Below are positions 45,962 to 53,160 of a stretch of DNA of 62,194 nucleotides, one piece after another; position 1 is the first letter of the stretch, and each line of letters opens with the position of its first letter. Source of the stretch: Thermus igniterrae ATCC 700962 (GTDB lineage Bacteria; Deinococcota; Deinococci; Deinococcales; Thermaceae). The position numbers were made by a program, and so were the translations under genes. The stretch spans positions 1-62,194 of the forward strand of contig NZ_AQWU01000061.1 of the NCBI RefSeq assembly GCF_000376265.1. Reading direction: 5' to 3'. Under the pieces are notes generated by a model. The model was not told the origin of the DNA and made no database searches. It saw nothing but the letters and a program-made list of their open reading frames with translations.

Positions 45962-46519
45962 GTGTACACGGGGGCGGTGCTGGCGGGGGGGTACTCCCGG
46001 CGGTTTGGCCAGGACAAGGCCCTCTTCCCCTACCGGGGCAAGCCCCTCCTGGCCTGGGTGCTGGAAAGCCTTTCCGGGGCCGAGGAGCGCTTCGTGGTGG
46101 CCAACCGCCCTTACGAGGGCTTCGGGGTTCCCGTCTACCCCGACCTCCTGCCCGGGGCCGACAGCCTCTCGGGTCTCCACTCTGCCCTGGTCCACGCCCG
46201 CTTCCCCTGGGTGGCGGTGGCGGCCACCGACCTCCCCTTCCTCACCCCGGCCTACTGGGCCTTCCTCCACGAAAAGGCCCTGGCCTCCCCCTACCCGGTG
46301 GTGGTGGTCCACAACCCGGAAGGCCACCTGGAGCCCCTCATGGCCTTTTACCACAAGGAATGCCTGCCCCAGGTGGAGCGGCAGATCCGGGAGGGGGATT
46401 TCCTCCTGCGCCGGGTGGTGGAGGTCCTGGGGGCCACCCACGTGCCGGCGGTGGAGGTGGTGGGGCGCTTTGGGGAGAAGGTTTTCCTGAACGCCAACCG
46501 CAAGGAAGAGCTTCCCTAG
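45962..46519 (+). CDS. mobA: Molybdenum cofactor guanylyltransferase-like protein (MobA family)
   Basis: 185 residues. Nucleotidyltransferase fold with LAGGYSRRFGQDKAL near residue 8-22, the GTP/pterin loop, and ATDLPFLTP with the metal-binding Asp. MobA attaches GMP to molybdopterin; a tungsten or molybdenum enzyme such as AOR is encoded 30 kb away. GTG start 3 nt after the preceding stop. The stop shares CTAG with the converging fibre-locus barrel gene. Confidence 0.85.
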   Translation: MYTGAVLAGGYSRRFGQDKALFPYRGKPLLAWVLESLSGAEERFVVANRPYEGFGVPVYPDLLPGADSLSGLHSALVHARFPWVAVAATDLPFLTPAYWAFLHEKALASPYPVVVVHNPEGHLEPLMAFYHKECLPQVERQIREGDFLLRRVVEVLGATHVPAVEVVGRFGEKVFLNANRKEELP

Positions 46520-49377
46520 TCCCGCACCCGGATGCGCAGGGTGTGGACCAGCTGGCCGTCCAGGTAGAGGCCCAGCTCGTAGGCCCCAGGGGTCCTGGGG
46601 GCCAGGAGGCGGCCTTGGAAGGTGAGGTCGTCCACCCGCTCCAGGGGGAGGATCAGGGGGCCCAGGCGCACCTCCACCCGGGTTGCCCGGCGGAGGAGGC
46701 GGGCTGTAAGGCGCACCTCCTCCCCGGGGTCCAGGAGGGCGGGGGAGGCCTGGAGGGTGGCCAGGGGTCCGGGGCGCACGGTCAGGAAGGCGGAGGTCTC
46801 CGCGCTTTCGGGACCCCGCTCGGCCCGCACCTTCAGCTCCTGGCTCCCCACGCCCTCCACGGGCAGGTAGGCCCCGTAAACCCCCTCCTCCAGGGGCTCC
46901 AGGGGGTAGGTGCGCCCGCCCAGTTGGGCAAAGACCCGCTCGGGGCTACCCTGGACCTGGACCCTGAGGGCTAGCTCGGCCCCGGGGGGGAGGCTTGGCG
47001 GGAGGGGGAGGAGGACTAGGCCCAGGCTCTCCTCGGTGAGGGTGCGCACCACTTCCCGCACCACCGGTCGGGCGGGGAGGAGGACCTGGGGCAGGGGGCC
47101 GGGCTGGAGTTCCAGGGCCAGGGGTTCCCCAGGTTCTTGGAGCTTATCCAGGCTTGATGGGTCCAGGCTCAGGACGTACCGCCCTGGCAGGAGGCCCCCG
47201 ATGACGAAGGCCCCCCGGCCGTCGGCTACTGTCGTGCGGGCCTCCTGCCCCTGGAGACGCACCCGGGCATAGGGCAGGGGGGGCTCTTCCGGGTCCCGGG
47301 TGCCGTTGCGGTTCTCGTCCAGGTAAACCTGGCCCAGAAGGCCCACCACGGTTTCCACGGGGAGGTCCAGGGGCAGGGTCTGGCCCCGCTCCACCCGCAC
47401 CTCCACCCGCCGCCGCAGGGCCAGGGTGGCCTCGAGGCCCCCCACCTCCAGGCGGTAGCTTCCCGGGTAGAGCTCCAGGCGGAAGCGTCCCTGGCCGTCC
47501 GCCACCGCTTCCAAGGCTCCCACGCGCACCCGGGCCCCTGGAAGGGGGGGTTCTTCCAGCCCCTTGAGGCCATCGCGGTTCCGGTCGTGGAAGACCACGC
47601 CCTCCAGAAAGCCCGTGGCCCGGCCCCCAAAGGCCTGGACCAGGGGCTCGGGGGTGTCAAACCCTCCCTTGAACTCCACCGCCCCCAGGGCCTGGACCCT
47701 CAGGGCTCCCTCCCGGTAGGTCCCCTCGAGGCCCAGGCCCAGGGCCCCTTCCTGGTACTTGAGGCCGAAGCGCGCCTCGGAGCTCCCGCGGTTCAGGTCG
47801 TAGCCCAGGAGGAGGCTGCCCTCAAAGGGGGGAAAGCTCCCCTGGCCCAGAAGCTGCGCCCGGTGCTCCCCGCCCACGGCGCTCAGGCCTACCTGGAGGC
47901 TCAGGGCGGACTCGCGGTAGGCGGCATAGAGGCCGTACCCCGGGCCTTGGGGGCTTTGCAGGAGGCTTCCGCCCACCTCGAGGCCTCCCTCGCGGTAGCG
48001 CCCCGCCAGGCCCAGGAGGATACCCCCCTGGTAGCCCAGGGTGGCGGTCAGGGAGAAGGGCTGGCCGGGCGGGCGGTGGGTGAGGGAGTAGAGCAGGCCG
48101 GGAGGGGTGCCCAGGCGGAGGGTGAGGCTTTGCCCCAGGCTTTCGTCCAGGCGCTGGGTGAGGGAGGCGCTCCCCTGGAGCCTACCTCCCTCGTAGGCCA
48201 CCTCCCCCCGCAGGCCCAGGGGGTCCTGGGAGCGGCTGGCCCCTCCCAGGCGTAGCCTCAGGCCCTCCACGTATGCCACCTGGGCCCCCAGGCTGAACTC
48301 CCGGGTCTCCCACCGGGCCTCGAGGCCCCCCCCCACCTGGACCGCCTCGGGGTGGGCGCGGCGGTAAACCGCCCCGTAGGGGAGGAGCAGGAGGCCCTCC
48401 GCCACCCTCAGGGCGTAGCCCACGCTGAAGCGCTGCCCCTGGGGGCTGAGGTGCAGGGCGGCCTGCCAGGGGTCGCCCTCGTACCCCAGCCCCAGGCTCA
48501 CCCCGCCCGTGGCCCAGGCGGCGTAGGCCCGCAAGGGGCCCAGCTCGCCGTCCAGGCGCCAGAGCCCCTCAAAGGCCCGGAAGCCCAGGGCAAACCCCTC
48601 CCCGAAAAACCCCACCTCTCCCCGGAGGCCCTGCCCGTCCAGGGCCAGGCTGGAGTCCAGGCGGACGTAGTCGGAAAGGGAGCCCGAAAGGGAAAGCCCC
48701 AAGGCCAGACCCAGGCCCTGGGGGCCGTACCGCCCGCTCAGGCCAAACCGGTAGAGGAGGGCCTGGCGCCCCAGGCGCTCCGCCCCGGCAAAGGGCTGGA
48801 CCACGGTTTCCAGCACGCCGTAGGCCCGCACCCTGGGGTCCAGCCCCGAGGAGGCCACCACCGTGGCCGTGTCCCGGTTCCGGCCCAGGAGGCGGATCTC
48901 CAGGACCACGGCCTCCGCCTCCCCTGGGCCCAGCTCCACCACCTCCTTGGAGAGGCGGAAGGGAAGGAGGCTTTTCACCTCCAGCCGGATGCGGTCTTGG
49001 GCGTTGCCCGTGTTGCGCACCAGGAGGGGGTAGGCCAGGGTCTCCCCCTCCACGCCTTCCCCCCCTGGAGGGGTTCGTAGCTCCACCCCGGCCCGGGGGG
49101 GGATGCGCAGGCGCACCACCCGCTCCTCCCGGGCGTCCCGCAGGCGCAAGGGGAGTTCCCCTGCCCTGGCCTCCGGCCCCACCAGGAGGTTGAGCACCCC
49201 CTCTCCCTCCACCCCCTCGCTGAGGAGGAGGAGGCCTGGGGGTACCTCCACCGCCACGATCCGGCCCTCCCCCCGCACGGGCACGCTCACGAAAGCTCCC
49301 GGTGGGGCCTCGAGGGCCTCGGGGGCCTCGAGGGCCAGCCCTAGGCCCACAAAGAGGAGGAGGGCCAGCGGGCGCAT
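46516..49377 (-). CDS. Usher-like outer-membrane barrel protein with B-type repeats
   Basis: 953 residues. Signal peptide (LALLLFVGLGLALEA); residues ~25-190 Ig/NEW3-like; ~190-590 a long series of alternating strands (LGLALGLSLSGSL, LSLGAQVAYVEGLRLRLGG, LLLGYDLNRGSSEARFGLKY) fitting a large beta-barrel; ~600-720 two SdrD/Cna B-type repeats, FHDRNRDG and YLDENRNG, with calcium-type loops; then Ig-like strands. It lies at the end of an operon of subunit-like and chaperone-like genes, at the place of a fimbrial usher. No classical FimD usher signature is seen, so 'usher-like' rests on context and architecture. Confidence 0.65.
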   Translation of the reverse strand: MRPLALLLFVGLGLALEAPEALEAPPGAFVSVPVRGEGRIVAVEVPPGLLLLSEGVEGEGVLNLLVGPEARAGELPLRLRDAREERVVRLRIPPRAGVELRTPPGGEGVEGETLAYPLLVRNTGNAQDRIRLEVKSLLPFRLSKEVVELGPGEAEAVVLEIRLLGRNRDTATVVASSGLDPRVRAYGVLETVVQPFAGAERLGRQALLYRFGLSGRYGPQGLGLALGLSLSGSLSDYVRLDSSLALDGQGLRGEVGFFGEGFALGFRAFEGLWRLDGELGPLRAYAAWATGGVSLGLGYEGDPWQAALHLSPQGQRFSVGYALRVAEGLLLLPYGAVYRRAHPEAVQVGGGLEARWETREFSLGAQVAYVEGLRLRLGGASRSQDPLGLRGEVAYEGGRLQGSASLTQRLDESLGQSLTLRLGTPPGLLYSLTHRPPGQPFSLTATLGYQGGILLGLAGRYREGGLEVGGSLLQSPQGPGYGLYAAYRESALSLQVGLSAVGGEHRAQLLGQGSFPPFEGSLLLGYDLNRGSSEARFGLKYQEGALGLGLEGTYREGALRVQALGAVEFKGGFDTPEPLVQAFGGRATGFLEGVVFHDRNRDGLKGLEEPPLPGARVRVGALEAVADGQGRFRLELYPGSYRLEVGGLEATLALRRRVEVRVERGQTLPLDLPVETVVGLLGQVYLDENRNGTRDPEEPPLPYARVRLQGQEARTTVADGRGAFVIGGLLPGRYVLSLDPSSLDKLQEPGEPLALELQPGPLPQVLLPARPVVREVVRTLTEESLGLVLLPLPPSLPPGAELALRVQVQGSPERVFAQLGGRTYPLEPLEEGVYGAYLPVEGVGSQELKVRAERGPESAETSAFLTVRPGPLATLQASPALLDPGEEVRLTARLLRRATRVEVRLGPLILPLERVDDLTFQGRLLAPRTPGAYELGLYLDGQLVHTLRIRVRD

Positions 49378-49380
49378 GGC

Positions 49381-49851
49381 CTAAAGGCGGCTCAGGGTGA
49401 AGACCAGGCTACCCCGGTACACCCCGGGCGCTTCCCTTCCCGTGAGGATCAGGCGGAACTCCAGGGTGTGGCTCCGGTACCCCCCGGTGGGCCCGGTGCC
49501 CGTGAGGAGCACCACCCTGGGCCCCAGGGGAATCCAGGGGCCGCCGTTCAGCCGGTACTCCACCTGTCCAGCAGGGATCTCTGCCCCGCTCGGGGAGAGG
49601 AGGGGGCTCGCCTCCACCTCCACGGCGAAGCCCCCTTCCAGGTTGGTGAAAAGCCTAAGGGTCAGGGGGCCGTTGGGGCGGGAGGGGCCGTAGGCAAAGG
49701 GGAAGCTGGGGGGTGGGAAGGGGGCTTGGCTCAGGTCAAAAAGCACCTCCTCGGCGCTCAGGGAGAGGCTGGTCCCCTCGGGCAGGTTCACCCCAATGGG
49801 CACCTGGGCCAGGGCCAGGCCTAGGGAGAGCCATAGGGCAAGAAACCGCAT
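49381..49851 (-). CDS. Exported fibre-subunit-like protein, small
   Basis: 156 residues with signal peptide (LALWLSLGLALAQ). Beta-rich. The C-terminal strand reads GVYRGSLVFTLSRL: Gly at -14, Tyr at -12 and hydrophobic residues at -4, -6, -8 and -10, as in chaperone-usher pilins. LRLFTNLEGGFAVEV and LEFRLILTGREAPG align with the 268-residue protein at the start of the operon. ATG overlaps the chaperone gene stop (TGATG). Its position between chaperone and usher suggests an adaptor, tip or terminator subunit. Confidence 0.65.
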   Translation of the reverse strand: MRFLALWLSLGLALAQVPIGVNLPEGTSLSLSAEEVLFDLSQAPFPPPSFPFAYGPSRPNGPLTLRLFTNLEGGFAVEVEASPLLSPSGAEIPAGQVEYRLNGGPWIPLGPRVVLLTGTGPTGGYRSHTLEFRLILTGREAPGVYRGSLVFTLSRL

Positions 49852-50633
49852 CAGCGCACCTCAATCCGTCCTTCCCCTGCGATGAGGCTTGGGCTTCCGT
49901 AGTCCAGGACCGCCAGGACCAGGTAGCGCCCGGGGGGCAGAACCCGGTCCAGGGGGGCGGGAAGCTCGTGGGTGGCCCCCGGGAGGCTGGCGGTCTCCGG
50001 CACCTGCCCCTGGGCCACGGGGCGGCCCTGGGCGTCCCGCACCTCCACCCTGCCCTTCAGGCGCAGGAGGCCAGTGCCCGTGTTCTGGAACACCAGGCGC
50101 ACCTGGGCGGGACCCTCCTGGCCCTGGGGCAGGTAGCGGAACCCCTGGATGCGCCCCGAGCGGGTCACCTGCCCCACCTCCACATAGACCACGTGCCCCA
50201 CCCGGGTCTTGATGCGGATGCCCAGGCCCTCTCCTCCCTGGCGGTTCCCCGCGGGGGCGGACTCAAAGAACACCACCCCCCAGTAGGTGCCGGGCTGGGC
50301 CTCCTTGGGCACCTGCACGGTGTAGCGCACCTCCTGGGTGGCCTGGGGCTGGAGGAGGAAGACCAGGGGGGTCACGCTGAGCCAGCGGGTGAGGGAGCGG
50401 GGGTGGCTGCCGGGGTCCAGGTAGAGGGGTCTGCCGTCGGCCTGGAGGAGGACGTCCTGCAGCACCACCTCCACCTGGAGGGTGCCGCTCCGCCCGGGGT
50501 GGTCCACCACCAGGCTTCCCGTCAGGCTTGCCCCCGGGGTTGCCGGGTAGAGGGCCCGGGGTGGGCTGACGCCCACTCCCGTCTGCGCCAGGGCCAGGCC
50601 GGCCAGGAGGGTAAGGGGAAGGAGTTTTCGCAT
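49851..50633 (-). CDS. Exported Ig-fold, PapD-like periplasmic chaperone
   Basis: 260 residues with signal peptide (LLPLTLLAGLALAQ). Two Ig-like domains: the first with SLVVDHPGRSGTLQVEV, RWLSVTPLVFLLQPQATQEV and VPKEAQPGTYWGVVFFE, in the pattern of pilus chaperones and DUF916-type proteins; the second with VRLVFQNTGTGLLRLKGRVEV. The highly conserved Arg-Lys anchor pair of PapD cannot be placed with certainty. TAAAAT lies 7 nt before the ATG, so the chaperone-usher part has its own promoter after a terminator-like hairpin. Confidence 0.7.
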   Translation of the reverse strand: MRKLLPLTLLAGLALAQTGVGVSPPRALYPATPGASLTGSLVVDHPGRSGTLQVEVVLQDVLLQADGRPLYLDPGSHPRSLTRWLSVTPLVFLLQPQATQEVRYTVQVPKEAQPGTYWGVVFFESAPAGNRQGGEGLGIRIKTRVGHVVYVEVGQVTRSGRIQGFRYLPQGQEGPAQVRLVFQNTGTGLLRLKGRVEVRDAQGRPVAQGQVPETASLPGATHELPAPLDRVLPPGRYLVLAVLDYGSPSLIAGEGRIEVR

Positions 50634-50640
50634 ACTTGGG

Positions 50641-50646
50641 ATTTTA
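50641..50646 (-). promoter_or_regulatory. -10 element of the chaperone-like gene (leaderless)
   Basis: Minus-strand TAAAAT, 7 nt before the ATG and 5 nt after the 16-bp hairpin. Confidence 0.55.
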
Positions 50647-50651
50647 GGGGA

Positions 50652-50687
50652 AAGGGGCTGCCCCCAGTCCTCTGGGGGCAGCCCCTT
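50652..50687 (-). terminator. Intra-operon hairpin between subunit and assembly genes
   Basis: A 16-bp perfect stem (50652-50667 with 50672-50687) with a 4-nt loop, starting 5 nt after the last subunit gene. On the minus strand TTT then CCCCTAAAAT follows, a weak T-run. It would be expected to terminate most transcripts or protect the subunit mRNA 3' end. Confidence 0.75.
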
Positions 50688-50692
50688 AAGGT

Positions 50693-51370
50693 CTAGAGGG
50701 CGGCCAGCTGGAAGAGGAAGTTGAACTGGTAGATGTCCGCCACCTCGGAGCCGTCAAACCAGAAGGCCTCGATGATGATGTCGTCCAGCCAGCCGGGGAG
50801 GCGGTTCCCCAGGACCTTGAGGAGTTCAAGGGGCTGGCCCTGGTCCTGCCCGTTGATCTGGACGAACTTGTAGTGGTTGATGTCGAGAGCCTTATCGATC
50901 ACCCCCGCCTGGCCGTACTTGGACCCGCCCTGGGTCCGGGTCACCTTGAGGTCCAGCTCGCAACCCTCTTTGTTGTTGCAGAACTTCTGGAGCACCTTCT
51001 GGTTGAGGCAGATGAGGGTGCCCTTTTCGCCAGGCTCTATCTTCCCGTTCCCGTCCAGGTCCTTGACGGCGGGGTAGACGTTGATGGGGGTGAGCTGCCC
51101 ACCAAGGGCGGCGTTGATGGCGTCCTGCAGGGTGCCCTGGAAGCCCTTGGGCACCAGGAAGCAACCCTCCCCGTTGCCACCCAGGGGCGGGTTGTTCAGG
51201 TCCAGGACCCACTCGTCCTCGGTCAGGTGCAGGGCCACCCGCTGGGGGATGGTGAGGTTGATCCGCTCGGTCACGGTGGCCTGCTCGTTCCCGGAATTCA
51301 CCACCTCCCCGGCCAGGACGAACCCTCCCAACAGGGCCAGGACCAGGACGGGGATGAGAGGCTTCCGCAC
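50693..51370 (-). CDS. Exported fibre-subunit-like protein with EF-hand loop (major subunit candidate 2)
   Basis: 225 residues with signal peptide (LIPVLVLALLGGFVLAG). Paralogue of the next upstream gene: both have ALHLTEDEW, LNNPP, GC-LVPK, INxYPAxKD, KVLQKF and GWLDDxIxExFWFDG. DLDGNGKIEPGE is a canonical EF-hand calcium loop. The last strand (DIYQFNFLFQLAAL) has Tyr at -12 and hydrophobics at -4 to -10, but Asp rather than Gly at -14. Three cysteines are shared with the paralogue (GCFLVPK region, LICLNQK, and one more), which could form disulfides. GTG start follows AAAGGAGG. Confidence 0.68.
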   Translation of the reverse strand: MRKPLIPVLVLALLGGFVLAGEVVNSGNEQATVTERINLTIPQRVALHLTEDEWVLDLNNPPLGGNGEGCFLVPKGFQGTLQDAINAALGGQLTPINVYPAVKDLDGNGKIEPGEKGTLICLNQKVLQKFCNNKEGCELDLKVTRTQGGSKYGQAGVIDKALDINHYKFVQINGQDQGQPLELLKVLGNRLPGWLDDIIIEAFWFDGSEVADIYQFNFLFQLAAL

Positions 51371-51382
51371 GGTTAGCCTCCT

Positions 51383-52120
51383 TTACAGACCCACCAGGGT
51401 GAAGGTCACGGTGAGGGTGTAGGTGCCGTCCAGCTCCGTGCCGTCAAACCAGAACCCTTCCACGATGAGGTCATCCAGCCAGCCGCCCGTGGTGCCACTG
51501 CTCTGAGCCAGGACCACGGGGCCGAAGGGGAGGGAGTTGGCGAAGTAGGGCTGCCCGATTTGGTTCCCCACCACATCCGTGATGGCGAAGTAGCCGAAGC
51601 CGCTGGTGGGCTGGCCGGTAACGCTCACGCTGAGCTTCCAGCCATCGGGGTCGTTGGAGAACTTCTGCAACACCTTGTGGTTGACGCAGAGGAGAGTGCC
51701 CTTCTCGTTGTCCTCCAGCTTGCCGTCCCCATCGTAGTCCTTGGCGGCCGGGTAGGTGTTTATGGGCCGGAGCACCCCGCCTCCTCCGATGTAGCTAACC
51801 AGATCGCCTGTCGTTTTCACCGCCTTGGGCACCAAGTAGCAGCCCTCAGCGGGGGGCTGGGGGTTTTGCGGGTTATAAACGTAGTCATTGGGGGCCGCCG
51901 GGGGGTTGTTGAGGTTCAGGTTCCACTCATCTTCCGTGAGGTGGAGGGCGTAGCGGGGCGGGATGATGACCTTCACCTTCTCCTTCACCGCCGCCTGGTC
52001 GTGGTTGTCATCGTAGAGCTCCTCCACCTGCCCGTCCAGGTCCCCCTCCGTGGGGAAGCCCACCTGGGCGTAGGCCGCCGCCAAGGCCAGGGCCATTAGC
52101 GCAATCCACCACTTCCGCAT
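51383..52120 (-). CDS. Exported fibre-subunit-like protein with EF-hand loop (major subunit candidate 1)
   Basis: 245 residues with signal peptide (IALMALALAAAYAQ). Shares its central block and C-terminus with the following gene. The calcium loop is DYDGDGKLEDNE. The C-terminal strand GTYTLTVTFTLVGL has Gly at -14, Tyr at -12 and alternating hydrophobics. A longer N-terminal segment (DNHDQAAVKEKVKVIIPP) precedes the subunit domain and could act as donor strand. ATG 52120 follows AGGAGG. Probably a structural subunit of a surface fibre. Confidence 0.68.
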   Translation of the reverse strand: MRKWWIALMALALAAAYAQVGFPTEGDLDGQVEELYDDNHDQAAVKEKVKVIIPPRYALHLTEDEWNLNLNNPPAAPNDYVYNPQNPQPPAEGCYLVPKAVKTTGDLVSYIGGGGVLRPINTYPAAKDYDGDGKLEDNEKGTLLCVNHKVLQKFSNDPDGWKLSVSVTGQPTSGFGYFAITDVVGNQIGQPYFANSLPFGPVVLAQSSGTTGGWLDDLIVEGFWFDGTELDGTYTLTVTFTLVGL

Positions 52121-52186
52121 GACTACCTCCTTGCTACCGAATACCCATCCTGAATCCGTGCAAAGGGCCTCGAGCCGATGAGCCGC

Positions 52187-52993
52187 CTAGAGGAGCACGA
52201 GGGTGTACACCAACCAGCCCTCGTACTCGCCTGGAACCTCGGAACCGTCCAGCCGGAGCTTGATGCCCAGGGTGACCGACTGCCAGCCGCCCGGGTGGTC
52301 CAGCACCTCCTCCAGGAGCACCCCGCCCGTGGGGCCCGGGGGGGCCGGGCAGATGTGGGAGGGGGGCCGGTCCCAGTCGGGGTGGTAGCCCAGGCACTTC
52401 CAGTGGGGGGTGGGGGGCACCCCGCCCCGACCGGTGAGGATGGAGTGCATGGCGAAGTGGTTGGCCTCCAGCACGTCGCCCGTGGGGCTCCTGGGCTCCA
52501 CCTCAAAGGCCACGGAGAGGGCCCACCGCCTGGCCTGGGTGAAGACGTGGAGGCGCATGGAGGGGTGGGTGAAGAACTGAGGGAAGGCCTTGGAACCGGG
52601 GATTACCCGTCCTTGCCCGTCCAGGCGCACGGGAGGGTAGGGGCGCCCCTCCTCGTCCAGGAGGCGGCCGTCCCCCCCGTAGAGGGCCACGCAATGGGGG
52701 GGTACGGGGCCTAGGGTGGCGCAACGCAGGTCAAAGACCACCTCGGGGTCCCGCAGGCAGAGGGTGGGGTCTGCCGGGTTTCTCGGACAGTAGGGGGGTT
52801 GGGGTGGGTTCGGGGGACGGTTCCCCCGCTGGGCCAAAAGCGGCACCGCCTTCACCCCTCCCACGGCTGGGGGTTCCAGCACCAGGACCGTGCGTTCGGG
52901 AATCGCGACCTCTATCCGCAAGGAGGCTTGGGGGCCTGCCGCCGCCAGGAGGAGGGGCAGGAGCGCATACCAGGCCAGGTGCCCAAGCCTCAT
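52187..52993 (-). CDS. Exported fibre-subunit-like protein, first gene of the operon (tip candidate)
   Basis: 268 residues with signal peptide (LAWYALLPLLLAAAGPQ). An insertion of about 130 residues with several cysteines (PPYCPRNPADPTLCL, LRCATL, HCVALYGG) sits between the N-terminal strand and the C-terminal subunit fold, so it is larger than its relatives, like a tip adhesin. The final strand GEYEGWLVYTLVLL has Gly at -14 and Tyr at -12. ATG 52993 is preferred over GTG 53002 because GGGAGG lies 8 nt before it. Confidence 0.65.
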   Translation of the reverse strand: MRLGHLAWYALLPLLLAAAGPQASLRIEVAIPERTVLVLEPPAVGGVKAVPLLAQRGNRPPNPPQPPYCPRNPADPTLCLRDPEVVFDLRCATLGPVPPHCVALYGGDGRLLDEEGRPYPPVRLDGQGRVIPGSKAFPQFFTHPSMRLHVFTQARRWALSVAFEVEPRSPTGDVLEANHFAMHSILTGRGGVPPTPHWKCLGYHPDWDRPPSHICPAPPGPTGGVLLEEVLDHPGGWQSVTLGIKLRLDGSEVPGEYEGWLVYTLVLL

Positions 52994-53016
52994 CCTTCTC
53001 ACCTCCCTTGCCGGCC

Positions 53017-53022
53017 ACCTTA
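53017..53022 (-). promoter_or_regulatory. Candidate -10 element of the fibre operon
   Basis: Minus-strand TAAGGT, identical to the -10 of the pyr promoter, about 24 nt before ATG 52993. Two GCTTAACG repeats lie 10 bp upstream of it in the position of the -35 element, an arrangement like SARP-controlled promoters. Confidence 0.5.
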
Positions 53023-53031
53023 GCAGGGGGG

Positions 53032-53051
53032 GCGTTAAGCCCTCGTTAAGC
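53032..53051. repeat. Paired CGTTAAGC repeats 11 bp apart (operator candidate, operon side)
   Basis: CGTTAAGC at 53033-53040 and again at 53044-53051, exactly one helical turn apart, overlapping the -35 region of the leftward operon. A third perfect copy is at 53089-53096. Confidence 0.7.
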
Positions 53052-53088
53052 GGGTCCGGGATATTTTGACAGGGCTTTCACGGGGGAG

Positions 53089-53148
53089 CGTTAAGCTGAA
53101 CCCGTCTGGAGCTCTGGGCGTTAGCGCGGGGTTAACGCTAGTCTTAAC
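53089..53148. repeat. Further CGTTAAGC-type repeats (operator candidate, regulator side)
   Basis: A perfect CGTTAAGC at 53089-53096, then variants with TTAG or TTAA cores at 53121, 53132 and 53144, spaced 11 and 12 bp. The last one abuts the ribosome site of the regulator gene, so self-regulation is plausible. TTGACA at 53066-53071 may be a -35, but no good -10 follows at 17 nt. Confidence 0.6.
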
Positions 53149-53160
53149 GGAGGTGGAGCG

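Noticed and set aside
46516-49377. Calling the 953-residue protein a type II/III secretin
   Set aside because: No secretin or N-domain motifs and no type IV pilus or secretion genes beside it; subunit and chaperone neighbours fit an usher-like role better.
53066-53097. TTGACA at 53066 as a complete promoter of the regulator gene
   Set aside because: The best -10 (TAAGCT) is 20 nt away, too far; kept only as a possible activator-dependent -35.
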